Of a DNA stretch of 64,000 bases, positions 38,966 to 48,957 are shown one piece after another. The notes below the pieces were generated by a model. That model ran no database searches. It was not told the DNA's origin and was given only the letters and a program-made list of their open reading frames with translations. Each line of letters opens with the position of its first letter. Positions within the stretch are counted from its first letter, which is position 1. Source of the DNA: Purpureocillium takamizusanense (lineage: Eukaryota > Ascomycota > Sordariomycetes > Hypocreales > Ophiocordycipitaceae); the NCBI RefSeq assembly GCF_022605165.1, contig NC_063069.1, positions 3,596,001 through 3,660,000 of the forward strand. Reading direction: 5' to 3'. The position numbers and the translations under genes were made by a program.

Positions 38966-40484
38966 CTACCCGCGCCAGACAGCCTCGAACGTCATGAAAG
39001 TACCAGCAACCTCATCCCGAATAATCTCAAAGCGCTCATCCGCTGCCTTGAAGAGATCCGTCATCTTTTTCGCGGCCTGCTTGGTGTGACCAAACAGCGA
39101 GAGCGTCTTGAGACTGATTACATTGCTATACTTCAGCAGCGAGCGAGGCATGACCGCGGCAGCTTCGGGGCCAACGTCCACCATCAGATCTAAGACGAGA
39201 ACACGAGCCCCGGGACGAAGAGCGGGCACCAGTGCCTGGATAATCTTGACGATGTCCTTGTTGGACCAGTCGTAAAACACCCACTTGAACAGATAAATGT
39301 CTGCCTGAATCGGCTGAGGGGTGAAGAAGTCATGAGCAAGGAAAGAGACGCGCTTCTTGAGCTCGTCAGAGATATAGCCATCGTCAAACTTTGCCTGACA
39401 ACTGGGAAGATCCTGGACGATGATCTTGAGATCGGGGAACTTTTCAGCAAGAGGCACGTCGTCGTGGCCGCCTGAGCCGCCGAGCTGGTAGATAGTCAGC
39501 CACTTGTTCGTCAAGCCTAGATCCGGATAACTTACATCGACCACGGTGGCTTTGCCAGCACCAGCCCAATCAAGGGCTTCAAGGAGGGCACTTTCTGCAC
39601 CCATCTTCTCCTTGGCCAGGCGCAGCGATTCGACCATATCTCTCTGTCGCCAGCCTTTTCGCTCACCTTCACCGTCCCGGTCGAGCCAGTCATAGTAATC
39701 CTTGAATTGGCCAAGAGGGCCGCCCTTATAGAGCATGCCAAATGGTGTCTCGCTGATCTCATTGGTGAGCTTGTCCTTGCCAAGAAAGTTCTTCTCAAGC
39801 GCTCGGTTGAGGATGGAAAGCGGCCCCCCAAGACCATCAATGGTGAGGTTAACGATGATCCGCAGAGTGGGATCCTTTATCATCGCGGCAGATCGTGACG
39901 TGTGGCGGATGCGCGAGTTGGGGTCACCAATCGTCACAGGCTCAAAGATGCGGTTGCAGAAAGCGTAGGGCAGGATGGCTTCAACCGCCTCCTGCGGAAG
40001 GCGGACAGCCTTGGCGATCTCGGCAAAAGAGGCGTCGCCGTCCAGCGGGACCGCATCCCAAAAGTTGAAGTAATTGAGGATGTTGAGAGTGGCCGAATCA
40101 GCCATCGCCTACAGATCTCGCCATCAGCCTGACTGCCTTGTGGGAATGCTACTCATTTCATGGCGAACGCACGTTCTGAGCGACATCAGTGATGCTCTGA
40201 GAGGCCCCATGCACAAGAAAGGTCAAGTCATTGAGAAGATCGAGCAGTGCGAATCGCTCAGTCACTGTCTCGGGAGGGAGCTTCGAGAAATCCTCCTGAC
40301 ATTCTGCGGCAAAAGTAGGGTCGGGGATGTCATTCTCATCCATGCGCTTAATGAGCTGCTGAGAACTCTCAATGAGCTTCTCCAGTCTCTCCTTTAGGGA
40401 CACGGGAGGGGACGCAGGGACGGCGGGAGCGCCGTTGGTGTCGGCCTGCGACGCGGCAATGTCGTATTGAACGTTTTCTCCCAT
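38966..40484 (-). CDS. COMT-type O-methyltransferase-like protein with His-to-Tyr change
   Basis: SAM-dependent class-I fold protein of about 467 aa. Exons: 40484-40173, 40108-39536 and 39484-38966. The second intron (39535-39485, GTAAGT...CAG) is 51 nt and stays in frame, so an unspliced reading inserts 17 residues; removal restores VVDLGGSGGHDD, the SAM-binding loop. The N-terminal part is the usual helical dimerisation/winged-helix region (DSATLNILNYF). At the position of the catalytic base of plant-type COMTs (HDW) the protein has FYDW (Tyr at about 366), so classical base-catalysed O-methylation is doubtful unless Tyr or another residue serves. OMT-like proteins of fungal polyketide clusters can be pericyclases (LepI type), which is an alternative here. 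It converges with the ABC transporter. An upstream Met at 40535 is possible. Confidence 0.88.
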
Positions 40485-42248
40485 GATGAGTAGCGCGTGA
40501 TGATCAATGAAGGAAGCTGTGTTTACAACGAGCACGAGATGATTGACCCGCTGATGAGCTATCTTCCTAACATTTCATTATAAAAACTACGGCAGACCAA
40601 GTGTTTTGACTCGGACACTAAGGGCCAGCGTCCATTTCGTGGCGTATGCGGCGCGAATTCGCATGTCAGGGTCTCTCATTAGGCGACATCCGAAGTGTCA
40701 ACATCTAAAAAGGGGCGTTTCATGGTTGTGTGCTATTATATATGGGGACTTCTAAGCCTTGGGGTGTAATCTTTGGGGCTCTGCTGAGTCTGCTCAATGA
40801 TTTGCATTGATACAGGGGGTTGTCACAGGGACCAAGCACCAGGCATCCCACAAACCTGTTTATCGTCCGGGTGCCATTGAGTTGACAGCGATGCGATAGA
40901 CATTTGGTGAGTAATCGTCAAGCTGCACTGCGGGCATTTTGTGGTCGTGTCTTGCTTAATATCCTCGGTGCGACCTTGAGCGTGCAACTGGCCACGGGCA
41001 GGCGCTTACTGTCCAGCGCAGGAGTCGCAAGTAGGTCCGCCTCACAGGCCAATCGCACGACCTTAGGTGAGCCAGGCGTCTTTGAAGCCCGGAAGATGCC
41101 AGCTGAGGCGTTTCTACCGATGTGGGCTTGGGTCACCGGGGCCAAATAACCGTTCATGTTTAAGCGCGGACTCGACCTAGAGGTGGTATAGGGTATCTTT
41201 CATCGGACGTGCTCCAAGGTTGCCACGCCTTTGTCGCGATCCCCGGGCATTCGCTCTGGTAGGCTTGCCGGTAGGGCTAGGCATGCCCTCGGTCGGATGC
41301 TGATTTGAAGTACAAGCTTTGATGCATATCTGCGAATGCGAAAAATCTTGGGAGCACTCCTGACTTCCGCTGGAATCTAACTAGTATGCCAAATCGACTA
41401 CATGTACGGGACTCGACAAAGATTCCTTCGACTCTCTAGAGATAGCACTAGACCACTTTCCTACCTATCTTTCCACTGAATCTTGGATTGCGCCCCTGAT
41501 CATACATTGGTTGTGTAAAATTGGCCTTGTCGCCAGACGACTCCTGCCCATCGACCGTGGACCGATGAATTTTGACGGCGCCCATTGAGCGACGCGACCG
41601 CTCGTCCTATGGTGTATTAGATGAGTGCTGAGCTCAATACCGGGCGAGCAGCCGCCTACTATATTTATTGACCGCCTGCTAGGTTGCTTGCGCTCCGAAA
41701 GATAAAACTTGGCCCTTGAGCTGGCAATGAAATACTCTAGTATTCAAGCAGTCTTGCAGCCAGTTCTACTCAGTCTATCAGGAAGTCAACTCAACGGCCT
41801 GCCCAGCGGCTACAGGTAACTACCCGCTGCCACGGAACCCTGAAAACTACCCATAGGGCCTTTGTAGCGCTTGGCAAGCAGGGAATCTGGGCAGCCATCA
41901 ACGTCATTCGGTGACATCATACCGCCAACCCCCAAGATGTGAGACATGGTTTGTCACCACCCGCTGGAAGAAATCCAATCGTGATCGCCAACTCGTGCTC
42001 CCTTCAGTCGGTGGCGATTCCTCTTAAACTGCCGGGTCGCCCCCAACTGGGCGCGACAGACGTGCGCACGAGCTATCGCCATCAGACACGTCAATGGACT
42101 TGATGCTACCTCGTCGCTCAACTCCCGGTCTGCGACAAATGTTATACAAGCCTGCCTCCCTCCACGTTCCCCCGTTCGTGCCACCCGGGCCGACCCCAAA
42201 CCTCAAAAGCCTTTCACACACTGCGACGTCCGAGATCTTGTCCTCGAA
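40485..42248. other. No gene recognised; likely border of the polyketide cluster
   Basis: 1.76 kb with only short, featureless open frames. It contains the promoter of the O-methyltransferase-like gene at its left end. I see no repeats or RNA genes. Confidence 0.5.
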
Positions 42249-42527
42249 ATGTCGTCCAGTGGCAGCGGTCGAAAGTCCGGTGACTACGGTCACGGCAGCA
42301 CTCCCCGTTATAACTCGATCAGCAATAATCCGAAGACGTTTGTCGGTCGCTTAGCACCGCCAGATCCGCGACCGTCGAGGGCCGATCCCCACCATCGCAG
42401 CCACCGAAAGAGCAAAGAAAAGGAGAGCGGCGGCTTCGATTGGGGTGAAGGCATTGCGCTCGCACTCATCGGGGCGACGGCCCTCTTCAGCATCGACAGG
42501 CATTTGGACAAGAAGCGAAACAAATGA
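42249..42527 (+). CDS. Small hypothetical protein with one membrane segment
   Basis: Open frame of 92 codons. The N-terminal two thirds are polar and rich in Ser, Gly, Pro, Arg and His with many basic residues (HHRSHRKSKEKE). A short hydrophobic segment follows (GIALALIGATALFSI, about residues 68-82), then a basic tail (DKKRNK). This layout fits a tail-anchored protein. I do not recognise a family. It is accepted because of the ordered composition and lack of stops, but it could be a chance frame. Confidence 0.45.
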   Translation: MSSSGSGRKSGDYGHGSTPRYNSISNNPKTFVGRLAPPDPRPSRADPHHRSHRKSKEKESGGFDWGEGIALALIGATALFSIDRHLDKKRNK

Positions 42528-42724
42528 ATGGCCGCTGCCGGGACGACATATTACGAACGAATGACATGAACGAATCACGAAGTACAAGATCATGGCGCCA
42601 TAGCTTTTTGGTTATTTGGATAGTGTACGATACTTAGGAGCATAAGGATGGCTGAATCATGCACACGAGCGTTGTCGAGTGCTTCAACAATTGGATTGTG
42701 ATTGAGAATCCTCCACTACTTCAT

Positions 42725-43354
42725 CTATGAGCTTGCTGTGACTTGTCTCTCGATGGCCGTCCTCCAGCTCTCCAAACTCCGCACTTCCAGGCCTTCGACT
42801 TTGGCCTCATCATCCCACACACGCAGCTGGCACATCTCGCGACACCAGGCGCCCGATCCGAACTCGTCCTTCTCCGCCCCGCTCATGGGGCCACCTTGGT
42901 AGGCCAAGCTCTTCTTGCTCGCGTCCGACAGCTTGTCGTAGTACTCCTCGTCCACGGCGCAGAGATATCGTTTCGCAGCAACGTGTGACTCGACCAAACG
43001 CGCCACCTTTGGTGCAAAGCCCAGTGCCAGCAGGAATTTGGCTCCAAGCGTCTCGTGGCCGACCCTCCCGACGCTGCTGTTCGTTGTCTGTCCGCCGAGG
43101 TTCTGCGCGCGACCGCCGGTCAGGGACCAGAGATCCTTTGCCGGTGCGAACTGGCCAACATCGTGAAGAAGGGCCGCAACCTGGGTGGCCTCGTCGACGG
43201 GCGGTGAGGCGAGCGCGGCTTGGTTGGCGCACTGGAGCGAATGTTGTAATTGGGAGATGGGTTCGCCAATGTACGGCGTGTTTTCCGACGCTTCCAAAAC
43301 ACTAATGATGTATTCGGCAACAGAAGCCGGAGATAATGACGCGGGAACGACCAT
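42725..43354 (-). CDS. PhnZ-like HD-domain oxygenase
   Basis: About 209 aa from the Met at 43354 (the frame is open to a Met at 43543, but conservation starts here). PhnZ is a mixed-valent diiron HD-domain enzyme that cleaves the C-P bond of 2-amino-1-hydroxyethylphosphonate to glycine and phosphate. Signature elements appear in order: YIGEPISQLQHSLQCA (Tyr, Glu and His of the PhnZ N-terminus), LLHDVGQ (HD motif), GHETLGAKFL, ESHVAAKRYL (metal His and Lys) and RVWDDEAK (C-terminal Asp). The one visible departure is HDVGQ where PhnZ has HDxGH: a Gln in place of a substrate-contacting His. It is co-directional with the PhnY*-like gene 0.85 kb upstream. The family is well supported; the exact substrate is inferred and may differ from 2-AEP, for example an N-methylated analogue as in TmpB. 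Confidence 0.8.
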   Translation of the reverse strand: MVVPASLSPASVAEYIISVLEASENTPYIGEPISQLQHSLQCANQAALASPPVDEATQVAALLHDVGQFAPAKDLWSLTGGRAQNLGGQTTNSSVGRVGHETLGAKFLLALGFAPKVARLVESHVAAKRYLCAVDEEYYDKLSDASKKSLAYQGGPMSGAEKDEFGSGAWCREMCQLRVWDDEAKVEGLEVRSLESWRTAIERQVTASS

Positions 43355-44199
43355 GTTGAGAGATGTAGCGGTTTGGGCTTCGTGTCCTTTCGGGTGTCCA
43401 GTGAGGCAAGAAACATGCAATATGAGGATGACGAGTTTGGTCAGCTTGACAACAGCTGGCGCACGTGGCCGTCGGATTTGCGCAGAGAACGGTGATGCTC
43501 CAGCACCGCTGCACAGGGCAACAATCCATGGAAATCCCAGCAACGTCTATGTCTTGTAAATCTTTGGCCGTTTAACCGTCGGACCGCTGCATGGCCACGC
43601 CTCCAAAACGGCTCCAGCGTAGCGGCCAGCTGTCCCACCAGGGCGGCCGTCATCTTCGCACGTGGGCACATCCGTTCGTGTAAAGCATAAGCCTCCGGCG
43701 ACTAAACTAAACTTGAGTTTGACCCGACAAGCGACGCAACGTTCGCGTGGAGACTGTGCCATTAGTACAAGTCCACAACCGTCCCATCCAAAGGGAAGAG
43801 CCGGAAACGTGAGGACTGAAAAGAAAAATTCACGATTGGGCTGTTGAGGGCCTGCCGATTGCAACGTCGGTGCGAAGTCCGACTTTCTTGGCCTCGACTT
43901 TTGTGCGGGGCAAGGGCGGCAAGGAACGAAACAGGGGGGGTGATAAACCAAAAAGACGGCACCGAGCATGAACCGGGGCACTTGTCGCCCTCGGTTGCAG
44001 GCAGGCTTGCAGCGACATGGCTGTCGGTGTGAAGGCCGAGGCCACGGCGCCTTGCCTCTTGTGGTAGACGACTTGCAGATCCGATGGACCGGACTGGCTT
44101 CTGTCACACTCGCAGGGTTTGAGCAAAGGGCCTTGAGTGGCAGCTGTTCGCTGTTGTCTACCTGCAACTATCGCTAGCTACGATGGCAACGCAGACTGT
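43355..44199. promoter_or_regulatory. Upstream region of PhnZ-like gene with two CACGTG boxes
   Basis: CACGTG occurs at 43462-43467 and 43659-43664, 108 and 305 bp upstream of the start codon, each in the context GCACGTGG. CACGTG is the core site of the Pho4/NUC-1-type phosphate-starvation regulators of fungi. The 206-codon minus-strand frame here has no recognisable motif. Confidence 0.5.
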
Positions 44200-45202
44200 C
44201 TAGAATGCAACCTGATGACCCGCCTCCAAACTCAGCATTGGCGAGCCAAAGCCATACGTGAATGCACCCTTCTCGTACGACTCTCCTTGTTTCCGCATGT
44301 GCGTGGCCGGCCACTCCTTCTTCCTGTCCTCATAGTAGCCCTTGTGCATGTCACCCTCACTTGCGCAGTTGTACGTGGCATAGATGGCCTTGCGATCGGC
44401 GCTGCTCGTGTTCGGCCCACTACGGTGCGCAAGATACGACGTAAAGATGAGCAATTGGCCTGCAAAACAGCTGGTCAGAAACGAGCCATTGTGCGTGCAG
44501 GAGAGGGCGTGTCCATTACCTGCTTCCAGCTCGACAGGCGCCCACGTCTGTGAATCTACCCAGCTCTGCTCAATGCAGTTGGTGGTCTTGTTGATGGGAA
44601 CCTGCATCTCGTGGCTGGCATCGACGACCTCGAGCCCGCCGTTTCGGAGATTGGACGGGTCCACGCTCAGGAGGATCGTTAGGTGCTTCACATCCTTGAT
44701 GTGTGTGTAGGCGACGGCGTCAATGTGAGGCGCAAAGCCGCCTGCTGCTGTCAGATACATCGCGGCTATACACGCGAGCCGGACACCAAATGCGATGAGA
44801 CATACCGCTTCCCGACAGCTTGTAATTGATCTTCTCCTTAAACAAGAGCATGGGCTCTCCAGCAAGATCGTTCAGCAGCCCGAGGAGCTTCTCTCCTCTG
44901 AGCAGATGGTTGAAGCCCGTATGCCCGTCGACAAAGTTTTCCGTACGGCACAAGACACGCTCACCCTTGTCATTGACCTCCTGTTACCAGGGTTAGAACA
45001 TGCCAAGTGTTCGCCCAAGACAAAGGCACGCGAGCCGGCAACGTACCTCATAGGGCATAAAGTCAGACTCCTCGGTGGGCTTGTAATCATGAACCTGCTG
45101 CGCCCAGCTTTGCAGATTCGTCACCTCCTCTGGCGAGAGGAAGTCACGGACAATGAGATAGCCATTCTTGTGGAAGAAGGCGCTCTGCTCGGAGGTGACC
45201 AT
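44200..45202 (-). CDS. PhyH-family Fe(II)/2-oxoglutarate dioxygenase (PhnY*-like)
   Basis: About 290 aa. Exons: 45202-45047, 44980-44806 and 44741-44200; phases agree, and the chosen second acceptor gives the conserved GSGGFAPHIDA. The N-terminus KNGYLIVRDFLSPEEV is typical of PhyH dioxygenases. RVLCRTENFVDGH, LLFKEKINYKL, PHIDA (first Fe His and Asp) and AHRSGPN (second Fe His, then Arg for 2-oxoglutarate) follow. The pattern and length resemble PhnY*, which hydroxylates 2-aminoethylphosphonate at C1 to give the PhnZ substrate. Its neighbours, a PhnZ-like enzyme and a GIT1-type permease, support a phosphonate role. It could act on another small zwitterion, but the pairing makes phosphonate the leading idea. 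Confidence 0.85.
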
Positions 45203-46108
45203 TGTAACGGTACGGGAGGAGGCGTCAATGTGACTGCAGCAAAAAAGTCTGGCTTTGTGAGAGCAAAGCAGGGCCCTGTTCGACTATTGGAACACGAGAC
45301 AAGTACGCACTCGTTGATTTGACAGGTTGCAAGTTGAGGCGACCGGGTTTTAATACGCATGTCATCCAGATGGACGGCTCCCATCCGACGGGTTCCACCG
45401 CGCATCTTGACGATGCCATGTACTTCGTAACTTACAAGCTCGTTGCCGCCCGACATGTTACATCAGCCCTTGATGAATGCCCAGTCCTGGATCTGCATTT
45501 AGACATCGGCGGAGGACCCCGCGACGCGCGACCGTTTCCTCTTCTTGGGACCCCCCCCTGGCCGGCCGCCCCTTCACACGCTGCTCCAACTGTCACCGTC
45601 CTGCGGCGCTACGGGGACCCGGCCCTCTACGGGCCCCGCCTCCGCAAGCCTCCCGTAAATCACAGCTCCGGACGGGCCCACGTGTGCGGTTTCCGACGGG
45701 ACTTCGGCACCCCGCGCGCACACAATGGCGGAAGATGTGCGTCTTCTTGCTGGAATCTATACGGAACTGGCCGTAAACGAGCTTGACTCCCCCTACAGAC
45801 ATGGCTGCAAATATTTCATACGGGGGCAACCGCCAATGATCAGCCGGAGTAGGCTCTGAGACGGCCCTGGCTTGAGATGCGGCATCGACGCACGTGGCCA
45901 GGCGCGCGTGCATTCCAGGCTCACACTCTGGGACTCGGCACAAGAGCTGTTTGGGGAGCCTAGATATTATGGTCTACCTGTCTGAGAATCTGTAAATAGA
46001 AAAGAGCATCCTGAGTCGTCTGGAGTGCAACCAGTTCAATTCCTTCCTTCAGTCGTGGGACAGGACTGTATCATCTCTCTCGTCATATTTGGGGCCGGCA
46101 GTTCCACC
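45203..46108. promoter_or_regulatory. Divergent promoter of PhnY*-like and permease genes, two CACGTG boxes
   Basis: This 0.9-kb stretch lies between two head-to-head start codons. CACGTG lies at 45679-45684, midway between them, and at 45891-45896, 213 bp upstream of the permease ATG. Open frames here are compositionally odd (GC-rich, Arg/Pro-rich) and have no family motif. Co-induction of the two genes by phosphate limitation is inferred. Confidence 0.55.
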
Positions 46109-47789
46109 ATGGCAATCACTGAGGTCGACAACAAAATGGTGGTGGATAAGCAGGACGGCTCACGCGATGAGGGCGTCGTGAAAGACTCGTCGGATGTCGT
46201 TGTTGAGACAACCGCGCAAGTCGCGCCCCAGGTCAACTGGGCCTCATCCATCACCATGGTCATGGTGGGTGGTATGGCACTATTCTCGGACGGATACAAT
46301 GCCGCGATTGTCGGTTTCATGAATCCGGTCTTGTCACGGCTTTATCCCGACGACTACACCTCGTCCATCAAGACAAGCGTTTCTAACGCCTTCTTGATTG
46401 GCGAGGTATTCGGAATGCTCTTCTTCGGTTGGGCGATTGACAAGTTGGGCCGACGCAGTGGCATCGTTTGGGCCACCATTTTCCTGGTCCTGGGCATCAT
46501 TCTCGCGACCGCCTCTCACGGGACCACCAACACGGGCATGTTTTGGATGCTCATTATTGGACGCGGCGTCGCTGGGTTTGGTGCGGGAGGTAACGAAGAA
46601 CTCCGATACTTCGAGGCGTGCGACAATGGACTTGGCTGACGAATTGCCAGGCGAGTATCCTACCTGTGCGACAAGCACTACCGAAGCCAGCGACGAGAAT
46701 GCCCCTATCCGACGTCGACGAGGGATCCTCACGGCCGTTGCTACGGACTTTGCGATTGACCTTGGATTCGTTGTTGCTGGTATTGTTGCCATCATAGTTC
46801 TCGTGGCATATCACGAACGCCTTGGCGATGGCTTGTGGCGCGTCAACTTTGGCATTGGCATCACATTGCCGGTTGTTCTGCTCTTCTTCCGTCTGCGCCT
46901 TGTCAACTCGACCCAATACCACAAACACGCCATGAAAAAGCAGATCCCCTATGGTCTCGTAATTCGACGCTATTGGAAACCGATGCTGGGTACCTCTCTT
47001 GCGTGGTTCATGTACGACTTTGTGGTAAGGATTGCACTGATTGACCCGGGTGTTATCCTTCATCGAGGCGCTTACAAGCCTGATATAGACATATCCCTTC
47101 GGAATCTTCGGCTCAACAATCCTCGACACGCTCAACCCGAGCGGCACGTTGCTCCAGACTATTGGCTACGGCACAGTGCTCAATTGTTTCCTCCTGCCAG
47201 GAACTATTATTGGCGGATTGCTCATGGATCGGATCGGCCGCAAGCAGACCATGACTCTTGGATTCGTTCTATGGTCGCTGCTTGCCTTCATCATCGGTGG
47301 AGCCCTGAAGCCCATTCTCTCCGTCTTCCCGCTCTTTGTTGTGTTGTATGGCATCTTCAACACGCTCGGAGAAATGGGTCCTGGTGTAAGTCGACAAACC
47401 GCAGCAGTACGATGGCGCTCGGCTAATACGTGCCCTCTTTCTAGGTCGCGACCTTCCTCTGTGCTGCCGAATCTTTTCCCACTCCGGTGCGCGGCCACTT
47501 CGTCGGCCTCGCCGCTGCCGTAGGCAAGGCAGGTGCTGCCATCGGAACTCAGGTGTTCAACCCGATTCAGAACTCGTTCCACGACGATGAGAAAGGCGTG
47601 CAGGGGGTCTTCTTAATTGGCGCTGCATTTGCACTGACTGGTGCTGTCATCTCATGGTTCCTCATCCCCGACCAAGAAAAGGACCTTGAGAGTGAGGACG
47701 TTCGCTTCCGGCGCTACCTGGAGGAGCATGGATATCACGGCGTGTTCGGAGAAGATGTCAAGCCCACCATCTCCGCGAGTACGGCTTAG
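46109..47789 (+). CDS. MFS permease of the GIT1/PHS type (phosphate or organophosphate:H+ symporter)
   Basis: Twelve-helix transporter of about 498 aa. Exons: 46109-46589, 46651-47024, 47089-47385 and 47445-47789. It resembles yeast Git1 (glycerophosphoinositol permease): an ALFSDGYNAA first helix, a NAFLIGEVFGMLFFG segment, IDKLGRRSG, ASHGTTNTGMFWML, and GRGVAGFGAGGEYPT, which forms across the first intron. In the second half MDRIGRKQT and FNTLGEMGPGVATFL are seen. The N- and C-termini are polar and cytosolic. Git1 relatives carry glycerophosphodiesters or phosphate, so import of a phosphonate or phosphate ester is a good guess given the PhnY*/PhnZ-like neighbours. The substrate is not proved by sequence. 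Confidence 0.88.
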
Positions 47790-47897
47790 ATGATGATGTA
47801 TATAAGTGACTGATTCATAGCCATCGATGATCAAAATGGTCTCTTGCATCGTCCAACAGGATGCAGCTCGCATTCCCATTGCTCGCTACAATTGCAA

Positions 47898-48957
47898 CTA
47901 GCCGTTCGATCGTCCTGGTACATCGGGCTTGAAGTGTTTCATCAGTGTTTTGTTTCCCAGCCTCTCCACCTTCCTCCTAGCCCTAGTTTCTTCTCTTCTA
48001 GCCTTGTCCAATTGCTTCCTTCTCGTGGCCAAGACTGAGCGGATCTCATGACTTGGCAGGAGCGCCAGCGTGTTTTGATCCCGAACGCTCAGCTGAGAAA
48101 GCCGTGCGGCGAGAATAGCTGAGCTCGACTCATCTTTCGCAGCAACATCCTGACCTACTCCTCTCGGCTGCTCCGAACCGAGCTGGGCATTTCTCGACCC
48201 GTCAGATACTTCTTGTTGGGTGGATCGCGGCCTGGCTTGCGCCTCGCGTAACGCTCTGTGGCCGAGAAGCTTGCCTGATGGAAGCCGCAAGGACGCTTCA
48301 TCTGGTCGTGCGAGATCTGCCAAGTCATGGTATTGCGACTCAGGAAGCTCATAGAAATCTTCCGTATCTGCGGAAATGTCGAACCGGCAGTGTCCCTTGG
48401 CCGTCATATGCTGCTGAATGCCTTGAACTGTGCTGCGCCGCGTCGTGCACAGGATGCATTCGCGGTATCCGAAGATGACGACATGGAGGTACCAGATCAA
48501 GGTTTGTAGATCGACAGCCAGGCAGCTTTGATACGGCACAATGAAGCTGTGCACCGAAGCCATGTGGGCGACATTGCTCTCGAACCCGTCACTCTCATCA
48601 CCGCAGAACAGGCATTGTCGCGGATTGAACGATGGAGCTGAATCTTGGCCTTCTGTCTCGTCCGCGTCGCTTTCCGTCTGACTGTCAGTAGACTGATCCT
48701 CCGCCGACCATGGTTCTATAGCTGCCACACTGTCGTCTGTTCCGTGGCTTCGGGGAGTCGGCACGGCGGCTCCCAGAGTCGCCACGCGACACTGCAATTT
48801 GTAGACGCTGTGATGCTTTGTCAGTCAGAGTCCAGAAAAAGGATGTGCTCTTCTACACGTACTGCGAGTCGCTTTTTGCGTGATGCCGAAATTCCGCAGA
48901 CGTTGCGAGCGGAGTATCGCAGAGCCTGCAATGAAAGGCAGCTGGCGCTCTGTCCAT
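47898..48957 (-). CDS. REI1/REH1-like C2H2 zinc-finger protein
   Basis: About 334 aa. Exon 1 is 48957-48863, the intron is 48862-48808 (55 nt), and exon 2 is 48807-47898. Splicing completes the first finger: FHCRLCDTPLATSAEFRHH, then KSDSHVYKL. Two more zinc-finger blocks follow: CLFCGDESDGFESNVAHM and ECILCTTRRSTVQGIQQHM then KGHCRF. This three-part layout is that of Rei1/Reh1, cytosolic factors in late 60S ribosome maturation. The C-terminus is basic and helical (RRKVERLGNKTLMKHF). The protein is shorter than yeast Rei1 (393 aa) and the finger spacing departs from consensus, so it may be a diverged second paralog. It converges with the permease gene (108 bp apart). Confidence 0.82.

Noticed and set aside
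43547..44167. Minus-strand frame of 206 codons upstream of the PhnZ-like gene
   Set aside because: Cys/Pro/Arg-rich without domain motifs; more likely promoter and spacer DNA.
45319..45943. Cys- and Arg-rich frames on both strands, considered as a Zn2Cys6 regulator
   Set aside because: The Cys spacing does not fit C-x2-C-x6-C, and no linker or regulatory domain follows.
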